NCBI RefSeq assembly: GCF_000155675.2
Contig: NC_020911.1
Location: 2,346,501 to 2,410,500 of the forward strand
Source of the DNA: Octadecabacter antarcticus 307
GTDB taxonomy: Bacteria; Pseudomonadota; Alphaproteobacteria; Rhodobacterales; Rhodobacteraceae
Reading direction: 5' to 3'
Length of the DNA: 64,000 bases
Each line of letters starts with the position of its first letter. Within the stretch, counting starts at the first letter, position 1. The position numbers and the translations under genes are program-made. Positions 45,993 to 58,252 of this stretch are shown here, piece by piece. Under the pieces are notes generated by a model. It did not search any database. It was not told the origin of the DNA and worked only from the letters and a program-made list of their open reading frames with translations.

Positions 45993-46014
45993 TTTCTTTG
46001 GTTTATAAATACCC
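45993..46014 (+). repeat. Gene-end element, copy 2 (TTTCTTTGGTTT type)
   Basis: Starts TTTCTTTGGTTTATAAATAC and lies immediately after the TAG of the aldolase gene. It differs from copy 1 by one base in its first 21 (A to T). Confidence 0.5.
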
Positions 46015-46113
46015 TTGCGACGGTTCATTCAGTCGCAGACAGGCTTGATGTTTGGGGGCGCAGCAGGCGATGATTTCCCGCAGCAGGCGCTGATTGCCAG
46101 ATTATTTTATCCC

Positions 46114-47226
46114 CTAATAGGGCGCGTCTTCTAACACCCCATGCGCCGACATTTGTTGGTACAGCAATCCTTCGCGCAATCCCCGATCCGCGACAGACAA
46201 ACGGTCTGTTGGCCAAAGTCGTATCAGCGTCTGCAAGATCGCCGCGCCTGACATGATCAACGCTTGGCGGTCTTTGCCGATGCGCGGATCAGCTTTGCGC
46301 CCTGCTTCGCCCTGTTTTAGGTAGCTATGGATCACTGCATCAATCTGATCAGATGTCATGCGCAGCCCGTCGACCTTGGTGCGATCATAGCGCCGCAGTC
46401 CCAGATGGCTGGCCGCGACTGTTGTGACCGTTCCGGACGTCCCAACGATCTGGAAGCCTTCGCGCACTTGTTCTTGCGCCGATGGCGCAAACTTTTCGAG
46501 ACTTTCCTCAAAAAACCACGACATCAGCGCAAAACGCGCAGAATCATCTTCCACGTCGCCAAACTGGTCGCGCAGGGTCGCCACGCCCAAGGGCACTGAT
46601 ATCCAGTCGACCACTTTGGCCGCGGCAAACGGCCCCGGGTCTTGGCGAAAACCCGAGTGCAGCCGCATGATCGCGCGCGGGCGCTCGCGCTCAGGGACGT
46701 TTGACAGGTCAATCCAGACCAGCTCGGTTGACCCGCCACCGATGTCCACGACCAGCAATTGGTTGGTCGTGGTGCTGACAAGCGGCGCACACGAAATGAC
46801 CGCCAGCCGCGCTTCTTCCTCTGGCTCTATAATCTCAAGCGTGAGGCCGGTTTCGCGTTTCACTTGCTGGATGAAATAGTTTGAATTGCGCGCACGCCTG
46901 CAGGCTTCGGTTGCGACAAGCCGCATGTTCTTCACGTTATGGCGCTGCAATTTCTGGCGGCACACGCGCATGGCATTGATCGTTCGCGCCATGGATGCGC
47001 GGGATAATTTGCCAGTCTGTTCCAATCCCTGCCCAAGCTGGACGGATTTGGAAAAGCTGTCGACCACGTGAAACTGGCTGCCCTTGGGTTGGGCAATCAG
47101 CATGCGGCAACTGTTCGTGCCCAAATCCAGCGCGGCATACAGCGCGGATGGATCGGGCGGAGTCGGCACGGGGTGCTCTACCGATATTGGGAACGCGCCC
47201 GCACCGTTGGGACGCTTGGGCGCCAT
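46114..47226 (-). CDS. Ppx/GppA-family phosphatase
   Basis: Exopolyphosphatase / guanosine pentaphosphate phosphatase family; regulates polyphosphate or (p)ppGpp. ATG 47226 preceded by GGAGGGCG gives 370 residues; an ATG 15 bases earlier overlaps that ribosome binding site. ASKHA-fold motifs: YAALDLGTNSCRMLIAQPKG, ARNSNYFIQQVKRETGLTLE, LLVVDIGGGSTELVWID and GTSGTVTTVAASHL. An N-terminal proline-rich stretch of about 25 residues is extra. Convergent with the aldolase gene; the exact substrate is not decided by sequence. Confidence 0.93.
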   Translation of the reverse strand: MAPKRPNGAGAFPISVEHPVPTPPDPSALYAALDLGTNSCRMLIAQPKGSQFHVVDSFSKSVQLGQGLEQTGKLSRASMARTINAMRVCRQKLQRHNVKNMRLVATEACRRARNSNYFIQQVKRETGLTLEIIEPEEEARLAVISCAPLVSTTTNQLLVVDIGGGSTELVWIDLSNVPERERPRAIMRLHSGFRQDPGPFAAAKVVDWISVPLGVATLRDQFGDVEDDSARFALMSWFFEESLEKFAPSAQEQVREGFQIVGTSGTVTTVAASHLGLRRYDRTKVDGLRMTSDQIDAVIHSYLKQGEAGRKADPRIGKDRQALIMSGAAILQTLIRLWPTDRLSVADRGLREGLLYQQMSAHGVLEDAPY

Positions 47227-47430
47227 CTTAACGCCCTCCATTTTGAGTTAGGATCAAGATATGCACGCAGCAGAGGTCGTGCAAGGCTTGTCATCGTCCT
47301 CACAGTCATGATGAAGATAATGATCGCCAACAGGGGTCGCCAAATGCCTGTGCGATGTCGAAAATGGGCGTCGTAGAATAATGGACCCGGTTTAGGTGTA
47401 GCGCGACACACGGGTGGCAAAGGGAATCGC

Positions 47431-47727
47431 ATGGCAGATGTAGTGGTTGTTTATTGGCGGGATATCCCGGCGCAGGTCATCGTTGGCAAAGGTCGGCGGG
47501 CGACAAAGATCCAGCTAACCGAACGGTTTGAACAGGCGATTGACCGCGCTGCGATGAAATCCGGTGCTGCTAGCACGGATGACTACCTCGCGGATTGGCG
47601 CAAGGCTGCGCCCTATCCCGTCGATGGGATAGACGCAGATGTGGCCAAGTCAGAAGCCGCACGGCTTGAGGCGGAGTACGACAAAGATCGCCTCATGATC
47701 CTCATTAACAATGACGGCCGCGCGTGA
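47431..47727 (+). CDS. 'Virulence factor' family small protein, folate cluster
   Basis: 98-residue protein of a small conserved family annotated 'virulence factor' (no proven virulence role). Visible features: VVVVYWRDIPAQVIVGKGRR, QLTERFEQAIDRAAMKSGAA and DYLADWRKA. It has no signal peptide. It overlaps the putative upstream GTG of the MTHFR gene and is followed by that gene and a methyltransferase gene; this trio recurs in Roseobacter one-carbon clusters, so a role in folate-linked C1 metabolism is a reasonable inference. Confidence 0.85.
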   Translation: MADVVVVYWRDIPAQVIVGKGRRATKIQLTERFEQAIDRAAMKSGAASTDDYLADWRKAAPYPVDGIDADVAKSEAARLEAEYDKDRLMILINNDGRA

Positions 47728-47747
47728 GTGCGCTGAAGGAGAGACTT

Positions 47748-48674
47748 ATGGGGCTTTTGAATTTTTGTAGAAAGGTTGACGCGCCAACAGGCGTGACTCC
47801 GCAGCTTGAGGCGTTTTTGGATGGCTATTCCATCGAAGTGATGCCGCGCACCGCCGAAAAGGTAGAAGATTTCACAACCCTGTTGCCCAAAGGCACGCGG
47901 GTCTATGTCGCCCACATCGAAGGTACGCCGATCGAGGACATGGTCGCGACGGCAAAACGGCTCGCCAACGACGGCTATCCGGTCATGCCGCATTTCCCCG
48001 CGCGCATCATCAAGGATTCTGCGATGCTGGAAAACTGGATTGCGATGTATCAAGGAGAGGCAGGGGTGGATCAGGCGTTGCTTCTGGCTGGCGGCGTGAC
48101 CAAGCCGCACGGTGATTTTGACAGTTCAATGCAGCTTTTGGAAAACGGCGCGTTTGATCGCGCGGGTTTCAAACGCCTGCACGTTGCGGGCCACCCCGAA
48201 GGAAACCGCGACATCGACCCCAAAGGCGGCACAGCCATGGTCGATGAGGCGCTGCGCTGGAAGCAGACGTTTAGCGAAACAACGGACGCGGACATGGCGC
48301 TCGCGACACAATTCGCGTTTGAGGCGGGCCCGATTATTGAATGGGCTGACAGCCTGAAGGCGGCGGGCATCACCATTCCGATCCATATCGGCATTGCGGG
48401 TCCTGCCAAGCTGCAAACTATGATTAAATTTGCGATTGCCTGTGGTGTTGGTCCATCCCTGAAGGTTCTTCAGAAACGGGCCAAGGATGTGACCAAACTG
48501 CTGTTGCCGTTTGAACCGACGCAGGTGTTGACCGAACTGGCTGCCCACAAAGCAGCGAACCCCGATTCCAACATTGAAAAAGTCCACTTCTTCCCCCTTG
48601 GTGGCATCAAAACGAATGCAACTTGGGCCATTGAACATGGTGGCAGCTCTGCTGCGCCAATGACCCCCTCCTAA
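47748..48674 (+). CDS. Methylenetetrahydrofolate reductase-like protein
   Basis: 308-residue member of the MTHFR (FAD-linked) superfamily, which interconverts 5,10-methylene- and 5-methyl-THF. ATG 47748 has AAGGAGAG five bases upstream; an overlapping GTG at 47724 is an alternative. Key stretches are YSIEVMPRTAEKVEDF, ARIIKDSAMLENWIAMYQGE, LLLAGGVTKPHGDFDSSMQL and HVAGHPEGN. It is shorter than and divergent from MetF, as is usual for paralogues in methylated-compound demethylation clusters; the partner methyltransferase is the next gene, nine bases on. Confidence 0.88.
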   Translation: MGLLNFCRKVDAPTGVTPQLEAFLDGYSIEVMPRTAEKVEDFTTLLPKGTRVYVAHIEGTPIEDMVATAKRLANDGYPVMPHFPARIIKDSAMLENWIAMYQGEAGVDQALLLAGGVTKPHGDFDSSMQLLENGAFDRAGFKRLHVAGHPEGNRDIDPKGGTAMVDEALRWKQTFSETTDADMALATQFAFEAGPIIEWADSLKAAGITIPIHIGIAGPAKLQTMIKFAIACGVGPSLKVLQKRAKDVTKLLLPFEPTQVLTELAAHKAANPDSNIEKVHFFPLGGIKTNATWAIEHGGSSAAPMTPS

Positions 48675-48683
48675 GGAACCACC

Positions 48684-49766
48684 ATGACCCGCACTGTTAT
48701 CGAATCCAAAACCAAGACCGCCGTCATCGGCTTTGACCAGCCGTTCTGCGTCATCGGGGAGCGAATCAACCCGACAGGCCGTAAGGTGCTGAACGAAGAA
48801 CTTGAGCGCGGTGATTTCTCCCGCGTTGAAGCGGATGCGATTGCCCAGACTTTGGCGGGCGCCACAGTTCTCGACATTAATTCCGGCGCTGTATTTTCCA
48901 ACAAGATGGCGCAGGACCCGCGTTACGCTGACAACAACTTTGTTGAGCCAACGTTGATGGAAGAACTAGTCAAACGTGTACAGGCCATTGTCGACACGCC
49001 GCTGTGCATCGACAGCTCCGTTCCCGGTGCGCTGGAAAATGGTCTGGCCGCCGCCGAAGGGCGCCCGCTGCTCAATTCCGTCACTGGCGAAGAAGAACGG
49101 ATGGAATTGGTCCTGCCGCTGGTCAAGAAATACAATGTGCCGGTTGTTGCGATTTCCAATGATGACACCGGCATTTCTGAAGACCCCGATGTGCGGTTTG
49201 AAGTTGCCAAACGGATCGTGCAACGGGCGGCTGATTTTGGAATTCCGGCGCATGACATTGTGGTTGACCCGCTGGTCATGCCGATTGGCGCAATGGGCAC
49301 TGCTGGGCTTCAGGTGTTCGCCCTCGTGCGCCGTTTGCGCGAAGAGCTGGGCGTCAACACCACCTGCGGCGCATCCAACATTTCGTTTGGTCTGCCCAAT
49401 CGCCACGGCATAAATAACGCGTTTCTGCCTATGGCGATGGCCGCGGGCATGACATCCGCGATCATGAATCCGGTGGCACTGCCCATCGGTCCGCTGAAGA
49501 TCGCGGAGAAAAAGGCCCAGATCGAGGCTGCGGGTATTATTTTGCCAGACGACATTGATGATGAAACATTTGTGACGCTGTTCGGCATGGGATCAACCAA
49601 ACCCAAAGCAGGGTTTGAGATGCTGGCGATCCGCGCCGCCAACTTCCTGACCAACAATGACGACGGTGGGGCGGCATGGATTGCAATGAACCGCGAAGCC
49701 CCGAAAGCTGGCCAAGAAGGCCGAGGTCGGGCAGCGCGTGTTGGCGGACGGCGTCGGGCAAGTTAA
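48684..49766 (+). CDS. Methyltetrahydrofolate:corrinoid methyltransferase-like (pterin-binding) protein
   Basis: 360-residue pterin-binding TIM barrel of the dihydropteroate synthase / methyltetrahydrofolate methyltransferase superfamily. Motifs: CVIGERINPTGRKVLNEELE, ATVLDINSGAVF, PLCIDSSVPGALENGL, LLNSVTGEEERMELVLPLVK, NTTCGASNISFGLPNRHGIN. It would move methyl groups between THF and a corrinoid protein; no corrinoid protein gene is in the window, so the partner must be elsewhere. The C-terminal 25 residues are basic. Third gene of the one-carbon trio. Confidence 0.9.
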   Translation: MTRTVIESKTKTAVIGFDQPFCVIGERINPTGRKVLNEELERGDFSRVEADAIAQTLAGATVLDINSGAVFSNKMAQDPRYADNNFVEPTLMEELVKRVQAIVDTPLCIDSSVPGALENGLAAAEGRPLLNSVTGEEERMELVLPLVKKYNVPVVAISNDDTGISEDPDVRFEVAKRIVQRAADFGIPAHDIVVDPLVMPIGAMGTAGLQVFALVRRLREELGVNTTCGASNISFGLPNRHGINNAFLPMAMAAGMTSAIMNPVALPIGPLKIAEKKAQIEAAGIILPDDIDDETFVTLFGMGSTKPKAGFEMLAIRAANFLTNNDDGGAAWIAMNREAPKAGQEGRGRAARVGGRRRAS

Positions 49767-49776
49767 GGGCCTACCA

Positions 49777-49807
49777 ATCGGGTCGTATCGGTATGATGCG
49801 ACCCGAT
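49777..49807. terminator. Hairpin between converging methyltransferase and DUF1272 genes
   Basis: Stem ATCGGGTCG (49777-49785) and CGACCCGAT (49799-49807) with a 13-base loop, in the 45-base gap between two converging genes. No long T run; it could serve both strands. Confidence 0.55.
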
Positions 49808-49811
49808 ATAG

Positions 49812-50126
49812 CTAGCGTTCGGTGACTGGGACGTTGCGCAACTTCATGCTCATTTGATCAAGGTCAGCGCGCGTCCATTTGGAATGAATGCGTGTTGTAC
49901 TTGCCGGCTGATGTCCGAGCCCCAGCTGAGGCGTTTCATGGTACGCGGTCTGTGGGCGGATCGGACGAGAAACAAACCCTCCGCCACAGGTCGGGCAAAC
50001 ATTGTGCAGCACGGATTCCACACATTTGGCACAATAGGTGCATTCATAGCTGCAAATCCGTGCATTCGTTGCATCAGCGGCAAGGTCTGTGTCACACCAT
50101 TCACAGTTAGGTCGCAGGTCCAACAT
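49812..50126 (-). CDS. DUF1272-domain zinc-finger-like protein
   Basis: 104-residue protein. Its first 55 residues are the DUF1272 domain with paired cysteines (CEWCDTDLA, ICSYECTYCAKC, VCPTCGGG) that most likely bind zinc. A C-terminal half of low similarity follows. Function unknown. Same strand as mnmA but downstream of it by 30 bases, so it may be the second gene of an mnmA transcript. Confidence 0.85.
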   Translation of the reverse strand: MLDLRPNCEWCDTDLAADATNARICSYECTYCAKCVESVLHNVCPTCGGGFVSRPIRPQTAYHETPQLGLGHQPASTTRIHSKWTRADLDQMSMKLRNVPVTER

Positions 50127-50156
50127 CAGATTTCGCCTTAATTTGATTGTGACGTC

Positions 50157-51296
50157 TTAGTACCCGCGCCAAATCCAGCCACCGCCAAAGATGCGGCTGC
50201 TGTCTGAATCGTAGAACACACAGGCCTGACCGGGTGCGACGCCTTCTTCGGGGGTCAGCAGTTCGATTTCGGCTGTTGTGGCGGACAGCGGACGCACGAT
50301 CGCCTCCATCGGGGGTTTGGTGGACCGGATTTTGACCGAGATATGGCGTTCAGTCTTCGAATCGAACGCATCGTCGCCAAGCCAGTTGATTTCGCGCACA
50401 GGCACAGTTCGCGTGGTCAGTAGGTCCTTAGGGCCGACAATCACATGTTTTTTGTCCACGTCCAGCTTCACCACATACAATGGATCAGCCAACCCGCCGA
50501 TGCCAAGCCCACGGCGCTGCCCGATGGTGTAATGGATGACGCCACGATGCTGCGCCAGAACGGTGCCGTCGATGTCGACGATATTACCGGGTTCAGCCGC
50601 GCCGGGACGCAGTTTTTCAATCACCGCCGCGTAATTTCCGTTCGGAACGAAGCAAATATCTTGACTGTCGGGTTTATCTGCCAGCGCCAGCCCATATTTT
50701 CTTGCCAGTTCGCGCGTCGCATCTTTGCTCGGTAGATGACCCAGCGGGAAGCGCAAATATTCCAGCTGTTCGGGCTTGGTCGAGAACAGAAAATAGCTTT
50801 GATCGCGGTTGGCATCTTCGGCGCAATGCAGCTGTGCGCCGCGCGGCCCCATTTTGCGTTGGATATAATGCCCGGTCGCCATGCAGTCGGCGTCCAGATC
50901 TTTTGCGGTTTCCAGCAGGTCCTTGAATTTCACCCGTTCGTTGCAGCGAATACATGGCACGGGGGTCGCGCCTGCAAGGTAGCTGTCCGCGAATTCATCA
51001 ATCACCGCTTCACGAAAAGTGTTTTCATAATCAAGGACATAATGGGGAAAACCCATATCTTCTGCAACGCGACGGGCATCATGAATGTCTCGCCCCGCAC
51101 AACAAGCCCCCTTTTTTGCCAGTGCGGCCCCATGATCATAAAGCTGCAAGGTCACGCCAACCACATCGTAGCCTTCTTCGGCCAACTGTGCGGCGACAAC
51201 AGAACTGTCCACCCCACCAGACATCGCAACGACGACGCGGGTTTGGGATGGCGGCTTCGCAAAACCGAGCGAGTTGAGAGGGTGATCAAGGGGCAT
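50157..51296 (-). CDS. mnmA: tRNA-specific 2-thiouridylase
   Basis: Thiolates U34 of Lys, Glu and Gln tRNAs. 379 residues. PP-loop [15 protein letters not shown]; catalytic Cys in [14 protein letters not shown] and the second Cys in [10 protein letters not shown]; also [38 protein letters not shown] and [11 protein letters not shown]. All expected residues are present. The N-terminal 16 residues before the core are extra. Divergent from sciP. Confidence 0.96.
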   Translation of the reverse strand: MPLDHPLNSLGFAKPPSQTRVVVAMSGGVDSSVVAAQLAEEGYDVVGVTLQLYDHGAALAKKGACCAGRDIHDARRVAEDMGFPHYVLDYENTFREAVIDEFADSYLAGATPVPCIRCNERVKFKDLLETAKDLDADCMATGHYIQRKMGPRGAQLHCAEDANRDQSYFLFSTKPEQLEYLRFPLGHLPSKDATRELARKYGLALADKPDSQDICFVPNGNYAAVIEKLRPGAAEPGNIVDIDGTVLAQHRGVIHYTIGQRRGLGIGGLADPLYVVKLDVDKKHVIVGPKDLLTTRTVPVREINWLGDDAFDSKTERHISVKIRSTKPPMEAIVRPLSATTAEIELLTPEEGVAPGQACVFYDSDSSRIFGGGWIWRGY

Positions 51297-51427
51297 GGGG
51301 CGTCCTAACGCAGATTTAAGTGTAGATATAGGAAAAGTGTAATCACTCTTTAAGGGGCAGCTTTACCTCTCCTTAGTCCGCGGGCGTCAAAAGGCAGGGC
51401 ATGAAAGACCACATAGGGGTGTGAGAG

Positions 51428-51706
51428 ATGTATTTAAAGAAGATTGACGGGCCACGTTCGGTAAAACTGCCAGATGGATCTATCATGACACGGGCAGACC
51501 TGCCCGCGCCGGAAACGCGACGATGGGTTGCATCGCGCAAAGCCTGTGTCGTGCGCGCAGTTGCCTACGGGTTGCTGTCACGCGATGAAGCCAAAGACAC
51601 CTACGGGTTATCTGATGAAGAGTTGTCGGAATGGGAAGTTGCCGTTCGCGATCACGGCGAAGCGGCGTTAAAAGCAACTGCATTGCAAAAATTTCGACAA
51701 CCTTAA
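51428..51706 (+). CDS. sciP: CtrA inhibitor SciP (DUF1153)
   Basis: 92-residue helix-turn-helix protein of the DUF1153 family. In Caulobacter SciP binds CtrA and blocks its activation of promoters early in the cell cycle. The whole length matches: YLKKIDGPRSVKLPDGS, RADLPAPETRRWVASRKA, VRAVAYGLLSRDEAKDTYGL, LSDEELSEWEVAVRDHG. It directly precedes ctrA on the same strand, 92 bases away, so regulator and inhibitor are paired. In Roseobacters CtrA controls motility, gene transfer agents and competence rather than viability, which is the likely context here. Confidence 0.93.
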   Translation: MYLKKIDGPRSVKLPDGSIMTRADLPAPETRRWVASRKACVVRAVAYGLLSRDEAKDTYGLSDEELSEWEVAVRDHGEAALKATALQKFRQP

Positions 51707-51744
51707 GAAGAGTTGTAAACTTCTATGCATCCGGTAACGTGTGA

Positions 51745-51752
51745 TTAACCAT
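51745..51752 (+). promoter_or_regulatory. CtrA half-site TTAACCAT upstream of ctrA
   Basis: Perfect match to the 8-base CtrA half-site known from Caulobacter, 47 bases before the ctrA start. A degenerate partner (TTAC) lies six bases further on, one base off the spacing of a full TTAA-N7-TTAA box. It suggests autoregulation. Confidence 0.5.
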
Positions 51753-51798
51753 TGTTACCGTAAGGTCGTCTTAGACATCGAATGAGCGGAGAAGTTTA

Positions 51799-52518
51799 AT
51801 GCGTGTATTGCTGGTAGAAGACGACCCATCGACGGCCAAAAGCATCGAACTGATGCTGAGCCATGCGAACCTGAACGTCTATACGACCGACCTTGGTGAG
51901 GAGGGGATCGATCTTGCCAAGCTGTATGATTACGATCTGATCCTGCTGGATATTAATTTGCCGGATTTGAATGGCCATGAGGTGCTTCGCCAACTCAGAC
52001 TAAGTCGGATCGAAACCCCGATATTGATTCTGTCGGGTGAGGACGGAACAGAAAGTAAGCTTAAGGGTTTCGGGTTTGGGGCGGACGACTATATGACCAA
52101 ACCGTTTCATCGTGAAGAATTGGTGGCGCGCATCCATGCGATCATCCGTCGATCCAAAGGCCACGCGCAGTCCGTTATCAAAACTGGCGTAATTGCCGTG
52201 AATCTTGATGCAAAAACAGTCGAAGTTGACAGCAGCCCTGTGCATCTGACGGGGAAAGAATACCAAATGCTTGAACTGTTGAGCCTACGTAAGGGGACGA
52301 CATTAACGAAAGAGATGTTCCTGAACCACTTATATGGTGGCATGGATGAACCCGAATTGAAGATTATCGACGTGTTTATCTGCAAGTTGCGCAAGAAACT
52401 TAGCGAAGCGACGGGTGGTGACAATCACATAGAAACCGTCTGGGGCCGTGGCTACGTGCTGCGCGATCCCGAACCCATGACCCAGCACGACTCGGAAAAA
52501 ATTGCGATAGGCGCTTAA
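51799..52518 (+). CDS. ctrA: Cell-cycle response regulator CtrA
   Basis: 239-residue OmpR-type response regulator. Receiver domain 1-120 with acidic pocket ([14 protein letters not shown]), phosphoacceptor Asp51 ([14 protein letters not shown]), Lys in [13 protein letters not shown]; winged helix about 130-230 ([53 protein letters not shown]). Length, Asp51 and the recognition segment match CtrA of alphaproteobacteria. A CtrA half-site lies upstream and sciP precedes it. Confidence 0.97.
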   Translation: MRVLLVEDDPSTAKSIELMLSHANLNVYTTDLGEEGIDLAKLYDYDLILLDINLPDLNGHEVLRQLRLSRIETPILILSGEDGTESKLKGFGFGADDYMTKPFHREELVARIHAIIRRSKGHAQSVIKTGVIAVNLDAKTVEVDSSPVHLTGKEYQMLELLSLRKGTTLTKEMFLNHLYGGMDEPELKIIDVFICKLRKKLSEATGGDNHIETVWGRGYVLRDPEPMTQHDSEKIAIGA

Positions 52519-52685
52519 AGCGCTCCAGAGACATCCAGAGTCACGATGCCCCCCCCTCATGGTACGCCATTCACTTTGGATCGGGCACTTTTGATCGGGG
52601 CCGTTCACTTCAGTTGGGGTCAGGGCTGGACCTGTCCTCGCCACGGATCTATCACTGGCTGAGTATTCATCGCTTTTGCTGTTGA

Positions 52686-56926
<4,241 letters not shown>

Positions 56927-56954
56927 GGAGTCATGAAACATTTTGTTCACTTTT

Positions 56955-56969
56955 GTTCCTAAAAAGTTC
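56955..56969 (+). promoter_or_regulatory. LexA (SOS) box GTTC-N7-GTTC
   Basis: GTTC at 56955-56958 and 56966-56969 separated by exactly seven bases: the alphaproteobacterial LexA consensus. A third GTTC precedes at 56945-56948, and a reverse-oriented near copy (GAAC-N7-CAAC) lies at 56993-57007. The boxes flank the presumed promoter of the 40-residue gene at 57035. Confidence 0.75.
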
Positions 56970-57034
56970 TTGCATTAAGAATCAGTTAATGAGAACAAAG
57001 TGGCAACAAAGTGAACAACATGAGGAGCAGCTAA

Positions 57035-57157
57035 ATGGCCAAGGAAATCAAAAATGTACTCGTTCGGTCCGCTGATACGATTGTTGCAGATGCGCTTGGC
57101 ATGGTGGCGCTCATTGTGATGCTTTTTGCGGCGTTGAGCCTACCGAACGTCTTTTAA
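57035..57157 (+). CDS. 40-residue single-pass membrane protein behind a LexA box
   Basis: Short gene starting MAKEIKNVLVRSADTIVADA with one hydrophobic helix (about residues 20-38, ALGMVALIVMLFAALSLP) and the end NVF. GAGGAG lies seven bases before the ATG. The N-terminus is basic, so it should stay in the cytoplasm with the helix in the inner membrane. The perfect LexA box 66 bases upstream predicts induction by DNA damage. Caulobacter SidA, a 29-residue SOS-induced inner-membrane inhibitor of division, has the same architecture, but I see no sequence similarity that proves kinship; a TisB-like toxin is another option. Confidence 0.7.
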   Translation: MAKEIKNVLVRSADTIVADALGMVALIVMLFAALSLPNVF

Positions 57158-57164
57158 GTTACCT

Positions 57165-57350
57165 GTCTGCCTACTCTGCGCGTTTCGTGCCGGTGCCCTC
57201 AGATTTTCTGTCCCAACGTTTGATCTGCTGATGTCTGACACTGCCTGTCATTGACCCAATCGGGAACCTGCCGTTCCCAAAATTGCACCGGTCCCACACG
57301 AAACGCTTACCTGCCGCCGCTTTCCACTGTCCCGGAGAGCGGCGGTTTTT
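57165..57350 (+). ncRNA. Candidate structured RNA with intrinsic terminator
   Basis: The 210-base gap after the small SOS gene holds nested base-paired segments. A long-range stem pairs GCGTTTCGTG (57180-57189) with CACGAAACGC (57297-57306), continued by CCGGTGC (57190-57196) with GCACCGG (57285-57291) around a five-base bulge. An inner hairpin is GGGAAC (57262-57267) with GTTCCC (57273-57278). A strong terminator follows. The rod-like shape with a large internal loop fits a regulatory RNA of 6S type or a 3'UTR-derived sRNA; no Rfam family is recognised by eye. Ends are estimates. Confidence 0.5.
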
Positions 57351-57359
57351 TCTTTTTTG
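57314..57359 (+). terminator. Strong rho-independent terminator
   Basis: Stem CCGCCGCT (57314-57321) and AGCGGCGG (57338-57345), 16-base loop, followed by TTTTTTCTTTTTT. Plus strand. It ends the transcript that begins at or before the small SOS gene, or the RNA candidate. Confidence 0.9.
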
Positions 57360-57368
57360 GGCAGGTGT

Positions 57369-57821
57369 TTAGGCGGATTTCGATGTGCGCGCGTCAACGA
57401 AGGCGTCAAGTGTTGCATCAAATGCCAACAATATCGACGCATGGCGATTTTTGTATTCGGACGCTGGGCCAAGAACCTCAAGCCCGTCAAATGGCGCATC
57501 CGGCGTTGGTCCGTCAGACTTCAACATGGCGAAAAGCTGATCACGTCCAGTTTGAACTTCAGCTTCGGATCGCCCGACAATATTGTGCCCGACCACCGCC
57601 GCAGATGCCTGTCCGAGCGCACAGGCTTTCACATCCTGTCCGAAGCCGACGATTTTGCCGCCGTCCAACGCCAAATCCACAGTCACGGTTGACCCGCAGA
57701 GCGGTGAGCGGCGTTTGGCCGTCCCATCAGGCGCAGTCAGCCTTGTGCGATGGGGAATATCCGCCGCCAGACCCAAAATTCGGGTGGAATAAAGATTGAT
57801 CAGGTCGGTATCAGTCGTCAT
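57369..57821 (-). CDS. NifU/IscU-like iron-sulphur scaffold protein
   Basis: 150-residue protein of the IscU/NifU N-terminal family, which assembles Fe-S clusters for transfer. Two of the three ligand cysteines are visible: RRSPLCGSTVTVDLAL and VKACALGQASAAVVG. The third Cys of IscU (in a KCASL-type motif) is His here (KNRHASILLAFDA). This variant is seen in alphaproteobacterial housekeeping homologues, so it may still bind a cluster with Asp or His ligation; whether it is a full scaffold is uncertain. Divergent from hisI. Confidence 0.88.
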   Translation of the reverse strand: MTTDTDLINLYSTRILGLAADIPHRTRLTAPDGTAKRRSPLCGSTVTVDLALDGGKIVGFGQDVKACALGQASAAVVGHNIVGRSEAEVQTGRDQLFAMLKSDGPTPDAPFDGLEVLGPASEYKNRHASILLAFDATLDAFVDARTSKSA

Positions 57822-57892
57822 GGAAATTTGCCTTTCGCGCGTCTAATCCATAGATAGTCCTAGCGTGCCCACTTGCCAAAGGAAAACCTGCT

Positions 57893-58252
57893 ATGTCCTT
57901 CGATCCAAATACTTTAATATATGATTCCAATGGCTTGATCCCGTGCATTGCGCAACAAAACGACACTGGTGAGGTGTTGATGATGGCATGGATGAATGCG
58001 ACCGCAGTGGCGAAGACCCTGGAAACCAAGCGTGTCACCTATTGGTCGCGTTCGCGTCAGGCGTTTTGGATCAAGGGGGAGACGTCGGGACACACGCAGG
58101 AATTGATCGATCTGCGTCTGGATTGTGATCGCGATTGTCTGCTGGCCGTTGTGCGTCAAATCGGGGCGGCGTGTCACACCAACCGACGGTCATGTTTTTA
58201 CACGTCGGTTACGTTTGGCGCTGAGGTCGAGTTGATGACGCCTGAGGGTTAA
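57893..58252 (+). CDS. hisI: Phosphoribosyl-AMP cyclohydrolase
   Basis: Third step of histidine synthesis; opens the adenine ring of PR-AMP. 119 residues, the stand-alone HisI form without HisE. Zn/Mg motifs LDCDRDCLLAVVRQIGAACH, TNRRSCFYT; also EVLMMAWMNATAVAKTLETK and WSRSRQAFWIKGETSGHTQ. AAAGGA lies ten bases before the ATG. Its last bases overlap the converging gluQ gene by four. Confidence 0.96.
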   Translation: MSFDPNTLIYDSNGLIPCIAQQNDTGEVLMMAWMNATAVAKTLETKRVTYWSRSRQAFWIKGETSGHTQELIDLRLDCDRDCLLAVVRQIGAACHTNRRSCFYTSVTFGAEVELMTPEG

